Assembly: GCA_029582265.1 (NCBI GenBank)
Contig: CM055819.1
Span: 36,845,384-36,909,383 of the forward strand
Reading direction: 5' to 3'
Length of the DNA: 64,000 bases
Source of the DNA: Zoroaster sp. YZ-2022
Taxonomy: Eukaryota > Echinodermata > Asteroidea > Forcipulatida > Zoroasteridae
The notes below the pieces were generated by a model, which saw only the letters and a list, made by a program, of their open reading frames with translations, was not told where the DNA came from and did not search any database. The number at the start of each line of letters is the position of its first letter. Within the stretch, counting starts at the first letter, position 1. The position numbers and the translations under genes were made by a program. Positions 46,610 through 60,234 of this stretch are shown in pieces.

Positions 46610-46700
46610 TAATAATAATAATAATAATAATGTGTGGACTTATATAGCGCACGTATCGACCAACTAAGTGGTGCTCAAGGCGCATTCTTTTTTACGTGCA
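46610..46700 (-). repeat. SINE/L2-type 3' tail
   Basis: In reverse complement it reads GCGCCTTGAGCACCACTTAG, a GTGCGCTATATAAGTCCACA block, then repeated ATT. This is nearly the same as the SINE tail at 53490-53564. Confidence 0.75.
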
Positions 46701-46979
46701 TTACACAACACACTGTGAATAACAAAGACATAAATAGGAGATGAGTAGTGATTTCTGCTGACAATTGATGCATGTTTTCTCTTGAACCAACCTGTTTTAG
46801 ATCAACGTGTAGTCCTCTATGGGTAAAGAGAATTTAGCTGCATTTATTCTTTTCGGCAATGAATACAATAACATTTGACAGGAAACAACAACTTAAAAAC
46901 TCATTTTATGTGTATTGCCTATAAGGACTACTATCTTTTGTTTAGTATTATATTGCATTTGCTATTGTATTGTTATGCT

Positions 46980-47070
46980 ATTGTATGATTTCTTGTTTAC
47001 TGTAAAGCGCCTTGAGCACTTCTTGGTGGACATGTGCGCATTATAAATCTTCTGTATTATTATTATGGTG
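46980..47070 (+). repeat. SINE/L2-type 3' tail
   Basis: It reads GCGCCTTGAGCACTTCTTGG, GACATGTGCGCATTATAAAT, then repeated ATT, a diverged member of the tail family seen at 46.6 and 53.5-53.8 kb. Confidence 0.7.
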
Positions 47071-48056
47071 ATGGAAATTATTCCTACAAGACAGTGACGT
47101 AACTACGGGTCAAAGTTGAAGGGAGCATCTGGTTGCGTGCTTCTTTTCCTAGGAGCAGTGTTGAAACAGGGCAAACTTTGCTTATGTTTTTGTAAATTGG
47201 GAGGGAAAAGCTCTTTATGGAGGGACGTTCCCCACTGGAGCAAAGTTACATTTTACAATGGGAACATGTCCTTTTTATCGGCTTAAGTTGTCGGGCTAAG
47301 TAAAATGTTAGGCCTATGATAAGGTTTTTTATTACACTTTCGTGTAGTCAATTACATCCATTTTGATTGGCAGACTACATCCATCCTTATTTGTTGATGT
47401 TCAAACCATGTAATGATTATGAATTAGGCCTATTTATACGTTACATGTGGATTTCATTCATATACATGTATTGTAATTTTGCATGTGCAACATTGATCGA
47501 GTGTTTATGAGTGATACTGGGTGAGACAGATACACATAAACAATAGTGCAGTCATTCAAAATGATGCCATCATAATTTACGTGCCGTTGCTGTTAAACCT
47601 TGATCTCAAAGATTTTTTTATTTTGTCAATAAATTATAGCAAATGAATAAGATATTAAATTCCTACCTACTAAATGTATTCATTATAATGTAAATAAATA
47701 TAATTTTGAATTGAATTAATTGTTAGTTAAATATGTTGTTAAAAAAGGAAGGTATATCATTGGTTATGTTGGAAACACTGCTTCTATGGGTATGCTTACT
47801 TTCTTTGAATCATTCTGCGGATGTTTTAGCTCATTGTGGATCCCACGTCATAAGAATAATGCAAAAGCCTTCACAATATTTACAGAAAACGCTTGGGGCA
47901 AGAAGGTGCCGTTGGCAACTATTGATTATTTTCCGGTGTTTTCGCTGTATTTCATGCGTCATAATTGTATTTCATGCATCTAATTGTATTATGATGATTG
48001 GTACATGTACCGTTTACAACTTCATGAGTTAGCTTTCAGATAATTTGGTAATTTAA

Positions 48057-48773
48057 AGGGAAGGTACAACACTGGTATATGATAATGTTCGTACGTTAAG
48101 TAAGACTAATTGCGGTGACACCATGTGGAATCTCAATTGAGTAGTAATTAGTTCTGAAAAGAACTGGAGGTACAACTGTTCGTACGTTAATTTCAAACCT
48201 TTAGTTTTCATTTCATTTCATTTCATTTCATTTATTATTTCACAGGGCAGAAACAATCACAAACACAATGGTAAAAAAACAATTAGAGAAAAAATATAAT
48301 ATACATATACATGATGAAAATAAGGTAAACATGAAAAAATGTTGACAGCACCCCTGTAGGATTACCAAAATGCGAACCAAATCACAATCTATAGTGGCTC
48401 TCCATAATGCTGCCAAACATAATCAAACAATATAATAAAATATAATATAATATAAAACGCCAAATAAAAATCAATCCAAGAGATTAAAAACAAGTACAAA
48501 CAAAATAAAACGACAAAAAGAAATATATCAAAGCCTAACCTGTGAAGGTTTCATCACGATAGTTTATCACGTTCTTTTTAAAGAAAACTGGTTGTGTGTA
48601 CGCACATCAACTGCAAAATACGCTAAACGCGACGCACTATCGCTGCCCTTTCGCCCACAGTGTCTAACAACATGTGCCCTCAACAGCTCATGCACGGTGC
48701 GAATATGCCTGACGTAACACCAAGTAAGGTTTAGATAATAATTTGTTAATTTAATGAATGTTGTGCCTTCCCT
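48057..48773. mobile_element. TTAA-flanked MITE
   Basis: The left end AGGGAAGGTACAAC and the complement of the right end AGGGAAGGCACAA are inverted repeats, with TTAA at 48053-48056 and 48774-48777. Inside are an ATTTC pentamer repeat (48206-48232) that looks like a LINE tail and a coding-like minus-strand stretch (RHCGRKGSDSASRLAYF) of unknown origin. Confidence 0.65.
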
Positions 48774-49223
48774 TTAAATTAGAATTTACCACAAGGCAAT
48801 GAATATATACATGGGTGCGTTTACTGAGATAAACATCCAGTGTCTGAACTGACCTTTAGCACACGTACTGCAGCCATCTTTGTAGTATTTCCTGTATACC
48901 CATGCAAAGACGATGATGCTAGGTTACAATGATATGAACGAAAGAAAATCAAGATGGCAGCACCGTGATAAAAGGTATATTCTTAAATCACGTGAACTGG
49001 ATCTACAATGTTATGAAGCAGTGTCGATCTTTCCTCACGGTCGAAATTATTTGGACGTTTTGACGGCTTTGTCGTCGCAGAACGTATACGTTGAAGATCG
49101 AGACATAACCGCTTTAGCTCTAACTTCTTCTGCATAGAAATGAAACAAATATACAATGAATGTACGCCAATGATAAGTGTTGGCAAAACTGTGTCTACGA
49201 GTATGATTTTGTTTTACTAATTA

Positions 49224-52200
49224 ATGTTTACTGATTTTCTAAGTTCTGTTGACAATGATGGCAATAATGATTGTGTAAATAATACTTGTGATTATTTTGA
49301 TTCCCAACAATTCAATAGCATCAATTCTTCTCCAGGCAATTTCTCAATTTATTACATGAACTCCAGGAGCCTTTGTAGACATTTCTTCGATATTCAAGAT
49401 TTCTTGGCCACTCTAGACCATTCCTTCTCGATTTATGGCTTTACCGAAACGTGGTTCAAAGAAGCCCCTCCGTCGTATGTCCATATGAATAATTACCAAC
49501 TTGTTCAGACATCGCGTTCTTTAAAACCTGGCGGAGGGGCAGCCATGTTTATAAGCAACTCGCTGAATTTCCACATTCGTGAAGATCTTATGCCATCTCA
49601 AGATGACTTCGAAGCAATTTTCATTGAAATTCAGCGAGACAATGCTTCTAACTTAATTGTTGGGAATGTCTACAGGGCCCCTGGAACTTGTCTTAATAAC
49701 TTTCACAAATGTTTTGATTCTTGTCTTGAAAAGGTTACTTCAGAGGGGAAGCTCTGTTACATAATGGGTGATTTCAACCTTAATCTGCTCAATTGTGAAG
49801 GACATCAACCCACGGACCTGTTTGTCAATACATTTTATTCATATGGCTTCCTCCCTCTGATTACCAAACCCACTCGTATCACCCCACACACTGCCACTCT
49901 GATAGATAACATCCTTACTAACTCTGATCTTGATATCACAGCTGGCCTTTTATATTCGGACATTTCCGACCATTATCCTCTTTTCCAGTTGACTGCATCT
50001 TGCTTTAAGAATTCTGTACCTCTTCAAAAAAACCTAGTTACTAGAGATATTAATAGCAATTCCCTTCATTCATTCAGCTGTGATCTTAACAGTGTTGATT
50101 GGCACGATGTTTATGAAGCTGAAGAGGTTGACTCTGCTTATAATTCTTTCCTTTCTATCTTTACCTCTCGTTATAATAATAATTTCCCACTTATCACCAA
50201 ATTACTGGGAAATCACAGAAAAATCAACCATGGATCACCCAGTCTACAGTGAATTCTTGTTCATTCAAAAATAGACTCCACAGGCGGTATCTGCGCAAGC
50301 CCTCAGAAGAAAACGAACGGATTTATAAAATCTACCGTAATCGTCTTACTGCCACTATTCGTTCCGCCAAGAAAAATTATTATGCCACTAAGCTCGATCA
50401 TCATAAGGGCAACCTTAAAAATACGTGGCGTGAAATAAATAACATTTTGGGTAAGCGTAAAGAGTCCTCGTTTCCAGATAATTTCACAATAGACGGTGAA
50501 CACTTTGTCTCCCAACCTAATGATATTTCTGATTCTTTTAACAAATTCTTTACAAACATTGGGTCTTCTCTTGCCAGTAAGATACCCGCTTCCGGTACTC
50601 ACTTTTACGACTATTTGCACGACCCAAATGGTCCTTCTTTTTTCTTAACCCCTACTAACGCTCAAGAAATCTTGCGTATCGGCAAAGACATGAAGAGAGG
50701 AAGTAGCTGCGGTTTTGATAACATTTGTTCGACCGTTGTGAAATTTGTCCTTCCATCTATTGCTGAACCTCTTGCTTACATTTTCAATCTCTCCCTTCTC
50801 AGTGGATCTGTGCCTCTTAATCTTAAGGTTGCTAAAATTATTCCCGTTTTCAAAAACGGTGATAAGTGCAACATTAGTAACTACAGGCCTATTTCCATCC
50901 TTCCTTGTTTCTCAAAAATTCTTGAAAGGCTCATGTACAATCGTCTTTCTTGTTTCATTTCTCGTTTCCATCTTCTCTTTGGTCATCAATATGGCTTTAG
51001 ATCTAAACATTCCACTGACTTGGCCCTCGTCGAACTTGTTGATAGTGTCACACAGGCATTGAACAATAAAATGTGTGCTGCCGGTGTTTTCATTGACCTT
51101 TCTAAAGCCTTTGATAACATTGATCACTCAATTCTTCTTTCTAAACTTGAACATTTTGGAATCAGGGGAGTCGCGCTGCAATGGTTTGCTGACTACCTTA
51201 ACAATAGATACCAGTTTACATCAATCAAGGGTTGCGACTCAGATCGTTTAAACATTAAGCACGGAGTTCCTCAGGGTTCAATTCTTGGCCCACTCCTTTT
51301 TCTCCTCTATATTAATGATCTCCATTACTCCTCCCCCATTTTATCTTTTACTTTGTTTGCTGATGATACAACTATTTTCTACTCTAGTCCTCAGCTCTCC
51401 TCCTTGATCAACACACTCAACATTGAACTTACTCAGGTATCTTCATGGTTTAAGGCAAACAAACTTTCCATTAACCATGCTAAAACAAATTTTATCTTTT
51501 TCTCCAAGTCTTATCGTCCTGAAGACATCGATTTGCCGCCGGTGATCATTGATGGTATTTCTATAACAAGAGTCTTCTCGGCTAAATTTCTTGGTATCAT
51601 CATCGACCATAAACTTTCCTGGTCAGAACATATCTCTTCTGTTAATAAGGTTATTTGTCGTAATTCTGGTGTCATTTCTAAGATCCGCCATTTCCTCCCT
51701 GCTTCATCGCTTGTTCTTCTTTATAACACTCTCATCTATCCTTATTTAAATTACTGTAACATTGTTTGGGCTTCTGTGAGTAATACGAAGATGTACTCCT
51801 TATTCGTTTCACAAAAAAGGGTTATTCGTATCTGTACTTTCTCTTCCCCCAGAGAGCATTCAGCACCTCTTTTCGCACAACTGCACACTCTCACTATCGC
51901 CGACATTAATAAACTCCATACTGGGATTTTTATGTATAAGTTCACTCACAATCTTCTTCCCCAAGCTTTCTCTTCCTTCTTTACCTCAGTTCGAGACACC
52001 CATAGCCACTCCACAAGATCCTGTACCAATCTGTTTGTTCCATTCACTCGCACCTCTTATCTATGAACACCATTCGTTTCCTTGGTACTCGTGTGTGGAA
52101 TGCCATAGATGAAAATATCAGATCTCAGCGGTCCGTCGGTCTTTTCAAGCTTAAATACAAACGAGTCCTTATCTCTCATTATGCGTCTTAGCTTCCTCTC

Positions 52201-52585
52201 CCAAATATATCTTTTCTTCCATTGCGTTCACATTATCCACATATCTAAATTTTGTTAGTCTGTTGTTTTTTGCTTAATAGCCTTTTGATATTTGTTCATT
52301 ATTTTAATTGCCTCTGTCATCAGTATATTTACTCTGTATCGTGTCAACTACCTATTGTCTTGTCTCTTGTCTGTCTGTCCTTTTTGTTTGTGTGTTTGTC
52401 TGTATGGCTGTTTTTTAACAAGCTTCTGCTTATATAAACAGCCCCCATGCTCTATTTAACTAATTAATTTTGCTATGAATTTAACATTTGCTGCTTCATC
52501 GTTTAATGCACTCTTAATATAAAGTTTGTTAATTATTTTATGGAAGTATGGAAATAAATGTGATGATTGAATTGAATTGAATTGA
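49224..52585 (+). mobile_element. CR1-like non-LTR retrotransposon, nearly intact
   Basis: The protein contains an apurinic endonuclease domain (YYMNSRSL, GFTETWF, MGDFNLN, ISDHYPL) followed by a reverse transcriptase (NYRPISILP, HGVPQGSILGPLL, FADDTT) and a C-terminal region with FLGTRVWNAI. It copies its RNA into a nicked chromosomal target. One base shift near an A-run at about 50215 separates endonuclease from RT, and another near 52057 cuts off the last 40 residues; both are small lesions. The 3' end is AATAAATGTGATG then a repeated ATTGA pentamer (to about 52585). No separate ORF1 is clear; an ORF at 48913-49137 is unrecognised. Confidence 0.85.
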
Positions 52586-52839
52586 TGATTCCTCGTTTTG
52601 AATCAAGATATACATTGAATAACTAACTGTCACTCAAGTGTTACGTCAGCTTACTACGTCGTGTTGGTCATGAGAAAATAGTGCATGATGCATTCTCGTT
52701 TTTTGTATTAGTTCGGATATGGAATTTAGGAAAGAGTACCCCTCCTACATTTTTAAACTTTTCTTAATCATCTCAGCACCTCAGACAAAACTATTTCTGG
52801 AGAAAATTATCTTACCATAAGCGCTCCCATTGGGGAGCG

Positions 52840-53564
52840 CCATGGTCGAGCGATTTAGTGCATTGGATTTGTGTTTTGATGGCTGAGTCGTCAGAATGAG
52901 GGTTCGAATCCTGACCGCGACCGTGGTGCTTGTGTCCTTGAGCAAGACACTTTACCACAATTGCTTCTTTCCACCCAGTAACATGTGAGGGTACATGTGA
53001 GGGCATGGGTACATGTGAGGGCAGAGTTGGTTGTTGTATATGATGCGCCGAAATGGCAGCAATTGAGCTGTATACTCTCCAGGGAGCTGAGATGGTTTCA
53101 GAAATGTTTTATGCGCCTGATGAGCAGGGGTAATAATGTACAGCGCTGTGATACGTGTTAAAAACTACACCACTGGTGTTTATATTAGGCAACTCGCACA
53201 ATATAAACACCATGGAAGAATAAAGTGGACACCACTAGTGCTATTTTAATACCTCAGTTTTTGCAGGGTAGCAAAAACAGGCTACCAGCCAAAATGTCAT
53301 GTGAAATATACGGTTCGTGACTGATTCCCTGCTATTTTTTGCTTCGTAAATATATAGTCATGTCTCAGGTGCGTTTGTTTCATTAAAATTAGCAATTGAG
53401 CTGTATACTCCCCAGGGAGCTGAGATGGTTTCAGGAATGATTTATGAGCCTTATGAGCCTTATGAGCAGGGGTAATAATATAATGCGCCTTGAGCACCAC
53501 TCAGTTGGTGGATACGTGCGCTATATAAGTCCACACATTATTATTATTATTATTATTATTATTG
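52840..53564 (+). mobile_element. tRNA-derived SINE with L2-like tail, partly duplicated
   Basis: An A-box-like TGGTCGAGCGA (52844) and a perfect B-box GGTTCGAATCC (52911-52921) mark an internal RNA polymerase III promoter. The body contains TCCTTGAGCAAGACACTTTA, and the 3' end is GCGCCTTGAGCACC, GTGCGCTATATAAGTCC and (ATT)n. The segment beginning AGCAATTGAGCTGTATACTC occurs twice (about 53059 and 53390), with a hairpin-containing insert between them, so the copy was rearranged. Confidence 0.75.
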
Positions 53565-54098
53565 TTGTCAGGGTTCGGAGAAGGGTCAGGGTCGGCGGGA
53601 AACCCCTCTTGGACATCAACTAGAAACAGATTGAAGATCTTGTGTTAGGTGGTTGTAACTTCTTTGTAAGTGTGCAAGTAACATTTTAATAATAATAATA
53701 ATAATAAAGATTTGTAGTGCGCACATATCCACCCTGCTGGGCGCTCAAGGCGCGAAAACAAAGAAAAAACATGAATACAAACAATAAAATTAATACAATG
53801 ATAGCGTAGGGGAAAATTATGTACTGAGATGCATGTACCTACAGTGCAATTACAAATATACATCATCTTTGAAGAATTGTGACATAAGATGAGTTTTAAG
53901 CATCGACTTAAATCTAGTTATACTATGAACAAAATTGAGTTTAGTTGGAAGATGATTCCAGAGTCTCGGAGCCGCGACAGAAAAAGACCTTTCACCCCAG
54001 TTCCGTTTTGAAGTTGGTTCCTTTAGGAGTGACATGTTGCTGGAGCGCAAATTGCGTGATGGTTTGTAGATTTTAAGCAGTTCAGAAATATAAATTGG

Positions 54099-57000
54099 TC
54101 ACGATAGGAGCGTCCACGCCGCGGCCCTGGGAGTATCGATGAGATTGACGAGATCAACAAAATCAACTAGATCGACAAGATACTGCTAATCCTATCACCA
54201 CCACTAGCAAGTTACAAGCTATAAAACAGCCTCAAGCTACGCTACAAGCTGTAAGCTACAAACCACAAAGCTACGGAACACCAAGAGAAAACATCATGCC
54301 TGGAGATAGACACAGAGGTCGATGCCGGAAACGAGGGATTTCCTCAAGACCAGCATTGACAGTCATATCTGCGAATATTGAAGGGTTCTCCTCTGCAAAA
54401 CAAAACATCTTAGCCGATTTATGCAGCAAGCAACACTGTGACGTTCTCTGCTTGCAAGAGACGCACAGAGGGAAAAAAACAACCGTCCCACCATACCTGG
54501 AATGGTCCTGGCCACTGAGCGACCACACCGGCAGTACGGCAGTGCTATATTTGTAAAAACAGGCTTAGCTATAGAAGAAACGGACATGTCAGATGACCAT
54601 AACATCGAAGTCCTATCTGTTGAGCTAAGCAGTGTAGTAGTAACATCTGTCTACAAACCACCATCTGTAGACTTTATGTTTTCCCAGCCAACTCCCAAAG
54701 TACACAGCAAGCCACAGATCATTATTGGTGATTTCAATAGCCACAGTACCCAGTGGGGCTACCCTGAAACAAAACAGGATGGAGAAGCAGTGGAGGACTG
54801 GATGGATACTAACCAATTGAATCTTATCCATGACCCCAAGCTACCACACTCGTTCTTCAGTGCTCGCTGGAAACGTGGCTACAACCCAGATCTCACCATG
54901 GTCACAAGCAACATCGCTGGACTGTGTAAAAAGACTGTGCTAGACCCTATTCCATCAAGTCAGCACCGTCCCATTGGAATCCTAGTCAATGCTGCTGTAG
55001 TCCCAACCATCGTGCCTTTTAAAAGGCGTTTTAACTACAAGAAAGCAGACTGGAAGAGTTTCACCAACGAGCTGGAAGAAAAGATCAAGTATATAACACC
55101 AGTAAGCAAGAACTACGACCTGTTTGCTAAGCTGGTGAAAAACTGCTCGGAAACATATCCCACGAGGCTGCAGAGTTGAATATATACCTGGACTTTCAAA
55201 GGAATGTGCAGGACTCTATGACAACTATGTCAGCATGTTTGAAGCAGATCCCTTCTCCGAGGAAACAACTACCCAAGGCGAGAAGGTGATGGCAAGCATT
55301 GCCCAAGAGCGAAGCAAGATCTGGAATACTCTTATTGAGTCTATGGACATGTCCAAAAACAGCAAAAAAGCATGGGCATTTATTCACAAGCTACGTGGTG
55401 ATCCTAAAGCAGCTCCTCAGCAAACAAAAGTCACTGCTAACCAAGTTGCCAACCAATTGCTAGAAAATGGAAAGAGTGGAAAGAGAGGGGAGAAAACTAA
55501 GCTAGACCGCAAGAAATACATCAAGGACCCGACTTTCACAAGACCATTCAATATGGAAGAGCTGGAAGCGGGAATCTCTGCGCTAAAACCAGGAAAGGCA
55601 ATCGGACTGGACAACATTGCAACTGAACAGATCAAGCACTTCGGCCACAAGGCAAAGACGTGGCTTCTACAGCTCTACAATGAGTGCTTAACAACATACA
55701 AGCTCCCTAACATCTGGAAGAAAGCCCACATTATAGCACTTCTGAAACCTGGTAAAGATCCTTCCGCTACAAAGAACTTCAGACCAATCTCACTTTTGAG
55801 CCACACCTACAAGCTTTTCGAACGTCTGATCCTTAACAGAATTGGCCCTTTTGTTGACGAACACCTTATCCCTGAACAAGCAGGTTTCCGCCCTGGCAAG
55901 TCTACAACCAGCCAAATACTCAACCTCACCCAAACACATCGAGGATGGCTATGAGGAAGGGAAGGTAACTGGTGTGGTGTTTGTTGACCTTTCAGCTGCC
56001 TACGATACAGTCAATCACAGACGTCTCCTCAGCAAGATCCTGGAGACCATAAGAGACACCTGTCTGACCGAGCTGATCGAAAGCATGCTGGAAAATAGGC
56101 ACTTCTATGTTGAGCTAGGAGGAAAGAAAAGCAGGTGGCGAAGACTCAAGAACGGCCTTTTCCACAGGGAGTGTGCTTGCACCACTCCTCTTTAACATCT
56201 ACACCAATGACCAACCTAAAAGTGCAGACACGCGCCGCTTCATCTATGCAGACGACCTTGGCATAGGTGCACAAGACACGGATTTCACAGTGGTGGAAGA
56301 CAGACTCTCTAACGCTCTGGAAGAGCTAACACCTTACTATGAAGAGAACCACCTACGTGCAAACCCATCTAAGACACAGATGTGTGCCTTCCACCTGCGA
56401 AATCGTGAGGCCAAGCGCCAACTGAAGGTCAGCTGGTCAGGAACCCCCCTTGAACACGGTGAGCACCCAGTCTACTTAGGAGTAACCTTGGATAGATGTC
56501 TCTCTTTCAAGGCCCACATCGAGAAGACCAAGTGCAAAGTGAATGCGAGAAACAACATCATTCGCAAGCTCACTGGAACAACCTGGGTGCTAACCACAGA
56601 CTCTGAAGTCAACTGCACTAGCTCTCTGCTACTCAACTGCAGAGTATGCCTGTCCAGTATGGGAACGAGCTGCCCATGCGAAGAAGTTAGATCCCGCCCT
56701 CAATGCTAGCTGCCGCCTCATCACAGGTTGCCTGAAATCAACTCCTACGGACCGTCTGTACATCCTGGCAGGCATAGCTCCACCAGACATACGACGAAGT
56801 GCAGCAAGCAAGAAAGAGCGTCAACAACAGTCTACAGACTCAAAACATCCTCTCTTCGGCCATGTGCCAGCCAGAAGCCGCCTTAAATCCAGGAAAAGTT
56901 TCCTAAAGACCGTCAAGCCCTTTGGAACATCAAGCTCAAGCAGTGAGAGAGTCACTCAGTGGGAAGAAAAACTCAACAACCTCCCACCAGCAACAACCAT

Positions 57001-57330
57001 GGAGCTAAAGGCGAGCGAGGCACTGTCCCCTGGAGCAGACACAACCTATGCAGTGTGGAAATGCCTCAACAGATTAAGATCTGGCGTTGGACGTGCAAAA
57101 GCCACTCTCGCAAAATGGGGATACCTCAATGATCGAGACGTTGTGTGTGGCTGTGGTATAGAACTACAAACCATGCAGCACCTCCTGATATGCGCTCTGC
57201 TGGAACACCCCTGCACAGCGTCGGACTTGGCAGAGTTTAATGAGAAAGGACAACAATGTGTTCAGCAGTGGATGAACTACATCTAGCCAAGCTATGTAAC
57301 TTATGCCTTAGTGGACACGACAAGAAGAAG
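54099..57330 (+). mobile_element. I/Jockey-like LINE inserted in L2-like LINE
   Basis: Target duplication AATTGG at 54093-54098 and 57331-57336 flanks the element, and the tail is (AAG)n. The coding remnants are an endonuclease (SANIEGF, LQETHRG, IIGDFNSHSTQWG), RT (LKPGKAIGLDNI, NFRPISLLSHTYKLFE, VFVDLSAAYDTVNH, FIYADDLG) and a C-terminal Cys/His motif CGCGIELQTMQHLLIC. Several one-base shifts separate the open frames, one of them inside the RT next to the expected PQG motif (near 56160). Clade assignment is from motifs only. Confidence 0.8.
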
Positions 57331-58076
57331 AATTGGAGCAATGTTATTAAAAGATTTGTGAACAATTAGCATAAGTTTAAAAACAATTCTCTGTGAAACA
57401 GGAAGCCAGTGCAGTTCTTTCAAGATTGGCGTGATATGGCATGACTTTCTGGACAAAGTCACAACACGAGCTGCTGTGTTTTGTATGTGCTGAAGACGAG
57501 ATATTTGATTCTGCGGGAGACCGTAGAAGAGAGCATTCCCGTTATCGAGCCGTGATGTGACAAACGCATATGTATAATTTGTTCAGCAGCACTTTTATTC
57601 AAGTATTTCCTTATTCGGCTAATATTTCTGATATGAAATGATGATATGCGAACAATATTGGAGATATGAGGTTTTAAAGTCAAATGTAACACCCAAATTA
57701 CGTGCTTGTGATGAGGGGGTTATCTGCGAGTCACCAATTGTAATAAATGGAAGATAAACTTTAGACAATTGTCGACGTGATCCAAATAGAACAAATTCTG
57801 TTTTTTCATCGTTCAATTTCAGGAAGTTTTGTCTCATCCAACTTCGAATCTCTTGAATACATTTCTCCAGTGTTGTAATTCAGGAATCGGCAGGTTCTTG
57901 ATAAGATTTAAAAGTAATGTAAAGCTGCGTGTCATCAGCGTAGACATGGTAATTTAAATTATACTTCAAAATGATATCACGAACTGGAAAGGTACAAACA
58001 GTAAACCACTGTGGGCCGAGCATAGAGCCTTGGGGTACAGAATAGTCAAGAATAACAGGCTCGGAGATAGCGTTAC

Positions 58077-58286
58077 TGTGGTATATGTAGCGTGAGTAGA
58101 ATACAAGATTAACACACACACTTTACACATTGGAGCTGCCATTACTGAAAAACGTTTATTCTGTGCCCTTGCAATCCAGGGGTCATGATTTGACCTTTGA
58201 CAATAAGCTGTATGCAAATTATACAATCATAAATATTCATGAGCTGTGTCTAAGTCAGGCAAGTGGGCCAAAGAAAATATATCACA
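58077..58286 (-). repeat. Gypsy 3' LTR
   Basis: Matches 60028-60234 with a small number of differences, so the insertion is fairly young compared with the host LINE. Confidence 0.9.
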
Positions 58287-60027
58287 TTTCCTCCCCACTA
58301 AATATGAAGTGATTTAAATATTCAACAAATCAATTAATAATGTTTAAGTAGTGGTCTAATACTGTGAAACAAAAGTTTGGTTGTCTGTGAGAAGTAATAA
58401 ATGCAGAATGTCCATAAAACTAGTCCATGGCAATTTTTTTTGTTAACACTTAACACTTAAACTTTCAACACTTTTTTTTTCTATACTACTATTGGTTAGA
58501 GACTGTATCCATGAGGTAAGAAAATACAGTGTTGTGTTTCACCAAGAGTCTTTTTGGCAGTCCACTAAAGATTGAGTTTATCCGGGGGTTTATGTTTGCG
58601 TGAGGGGTACCGACGCTCAACAACGCGAGGACTACCCGACATGGTAGGTTTGGCGGGTGACGATGTTTCGCGAGGTACGCTTAGTTCTGGTTCCGCCGCT
58701 GTTGGTGTGGAATTGTTCATTTCCGACGTTACGACCTGTGGTACAACATCATAGGGTATCATAGGTGTGTTCAGATCAGGGGGTTTCCCAATGTCGGAGT
58801 CGAGAAGCTGATCGATATGTCGGCGCCAGATCATGTTTGGCCCAACACAGACTTCATAGGACCCAGGGCCCAGTGCGAGCGTGTACCACACCAGGTATCC
58901 ATTTCTGTTTGCCTCTGTAATCACGAACGGAGACGGTTTGTCCAATATGAAATTCGCGCGTTAAAGTAGCTGACTTGTGAGACGCTGTTTGATCCATCTG
59001 CTTGTTATTGACATGGCGACGGATATCGGGCTTGAGAATATCCAATCGTGAACGAAGATTTCTTCCCATGAATAACATAGCTGGCGATTGTCCGGTTGTG
59101 CTGTGCAGAGCATTCCTGTATGCAAACAGGAAGTTAGCCAGTTTCGTGGTTGTGGAACCTTTCTCCCCCTTCATTGAGTGGAGCGCATGTTTGAAGGTTT
59201 GAACAAAGCGTTCCGCGAGGCCATTCGTGGACGGGTGGTACGGAGGGACGTGATGTGCTTTATCCCGTTACGCTTCAGAAATGCCTGAAACTCATCCGAA
59301 GTGAACTGTGTGCCATTATCGCTCACAAGTTGCTCTGGCACTCCATTGCGAGCGAAAGTGCTGCGTAGAATTTCAATCGTGTGCGCAGAGTCAGAAGATT
59401 TCGTGCTTACCACCTCAGGCCACTTGAGCATCCACAACGACAAGAAACATTTGGCCAAGAAATGGCCCAGCATAATCAATATGAATACGTTGCCACGGTG
59501 TTGTGGGCCACTCCCACGTATGAAGTGGTGCTGACATTGGATTATGCTGCACTTGTTGGCATCCAACACAACCTTTGGCAAGTCGCTCAATGTCGCTATC
59601 GATCCGGGCCACCACACATATCCGCGTGCGATACATTTCATTTTGACTACTCCCACGTGGCCCTGATGCAACTCACTGAGAACTGTCTCGCGTAGTTTCA
59701 GCGGAATTACCACACGTAGGCCCCACAAAAGACAGCCATCGTGCAGTGAAAGTTCATTCCTGCGTACGTTAAAGGGCTTTAGCTCTGCGTCATATGTGTG
59801 TGGCCATCCTTTCATGGTATATTCACATGCTTGTGTGAGCACAATATCACGAGCTGTTTCCTTGCGTACCTGAGCACTGGTCACTGGCATCTTCTCTAAC
59901 TGTGAGATGTGGAGAAGATCATCCGGGTCAGTATCCTCAACCCGAACCTCAGGTACTGGTAGTCGCGAAAGTCCATCCGCGTTACAGTGCTTAGCAGTGT
60001 TCTTGTATCCCATCCTCGTCGCCAGTT

Positions 60028-60234
60028 GTGGTATATGTAGCGTGGGTAGAATACAAGATTAACACACACTTTACACATTGGAGCTGCCATTACTGAATTT
60101 TTTTTATTCTGTGCCCTTGCAATCCAGGGGTCATGATTTGACCTTTGACAATAAGCTGAATGCAAATTATACAATCATAAATATTAATGAGCTGTGTCTT
60201 AGTCAGGAAAGTGGGCCAAAGAAAATATATCACA
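60028..60234 (-). repeat. Gypsy 5' LTR
   Basis: Adjacent to the primer-binding sequence on the minus strand; pairs with 58077-58286. Confidence 0.9.

Larger units (their letters stand above)
58077..60234 (-). mobile_element. Gypsy LTR retrotransposon, internally deleted
   Basis: Two LTRs (58077-58286 and 60028-60234) start TGTGGTATATGTAGCGT and end ATATATCACA. They are flanked by GTTAC at 58072-58076 and 60235-60239. On the minus strand the primer-binding region ACTGGCGACGAGGATGG directly follows the 5' LTR, and a purine tract GTGGGGAGGAAA precedes the 3' LTR. The coding remnant starts at the end of RNase H (HCNADGLSRLP) and covers the integrase: zinc finger (HQGHVG ... GCVGCQQ), HIDYAGPF, VSDNGTQFTS and a C-terminal tail. 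Gag, protease and RT are missing. Frameshifts occur near 59.6 and 59.25 kb. Confidence 0.9.

Noticed and set aside
52844..52921. A functional tRNA gene
   Set aside because: A and B boxes are present but the sequence does not form a cloverleaf of normal length and continues into a SINE body.
54296..54605. Minus-strand ORFs opposite the I/Jockey-like LINE
   Set aside because: They are antisense to the endonuclease coding sequence.
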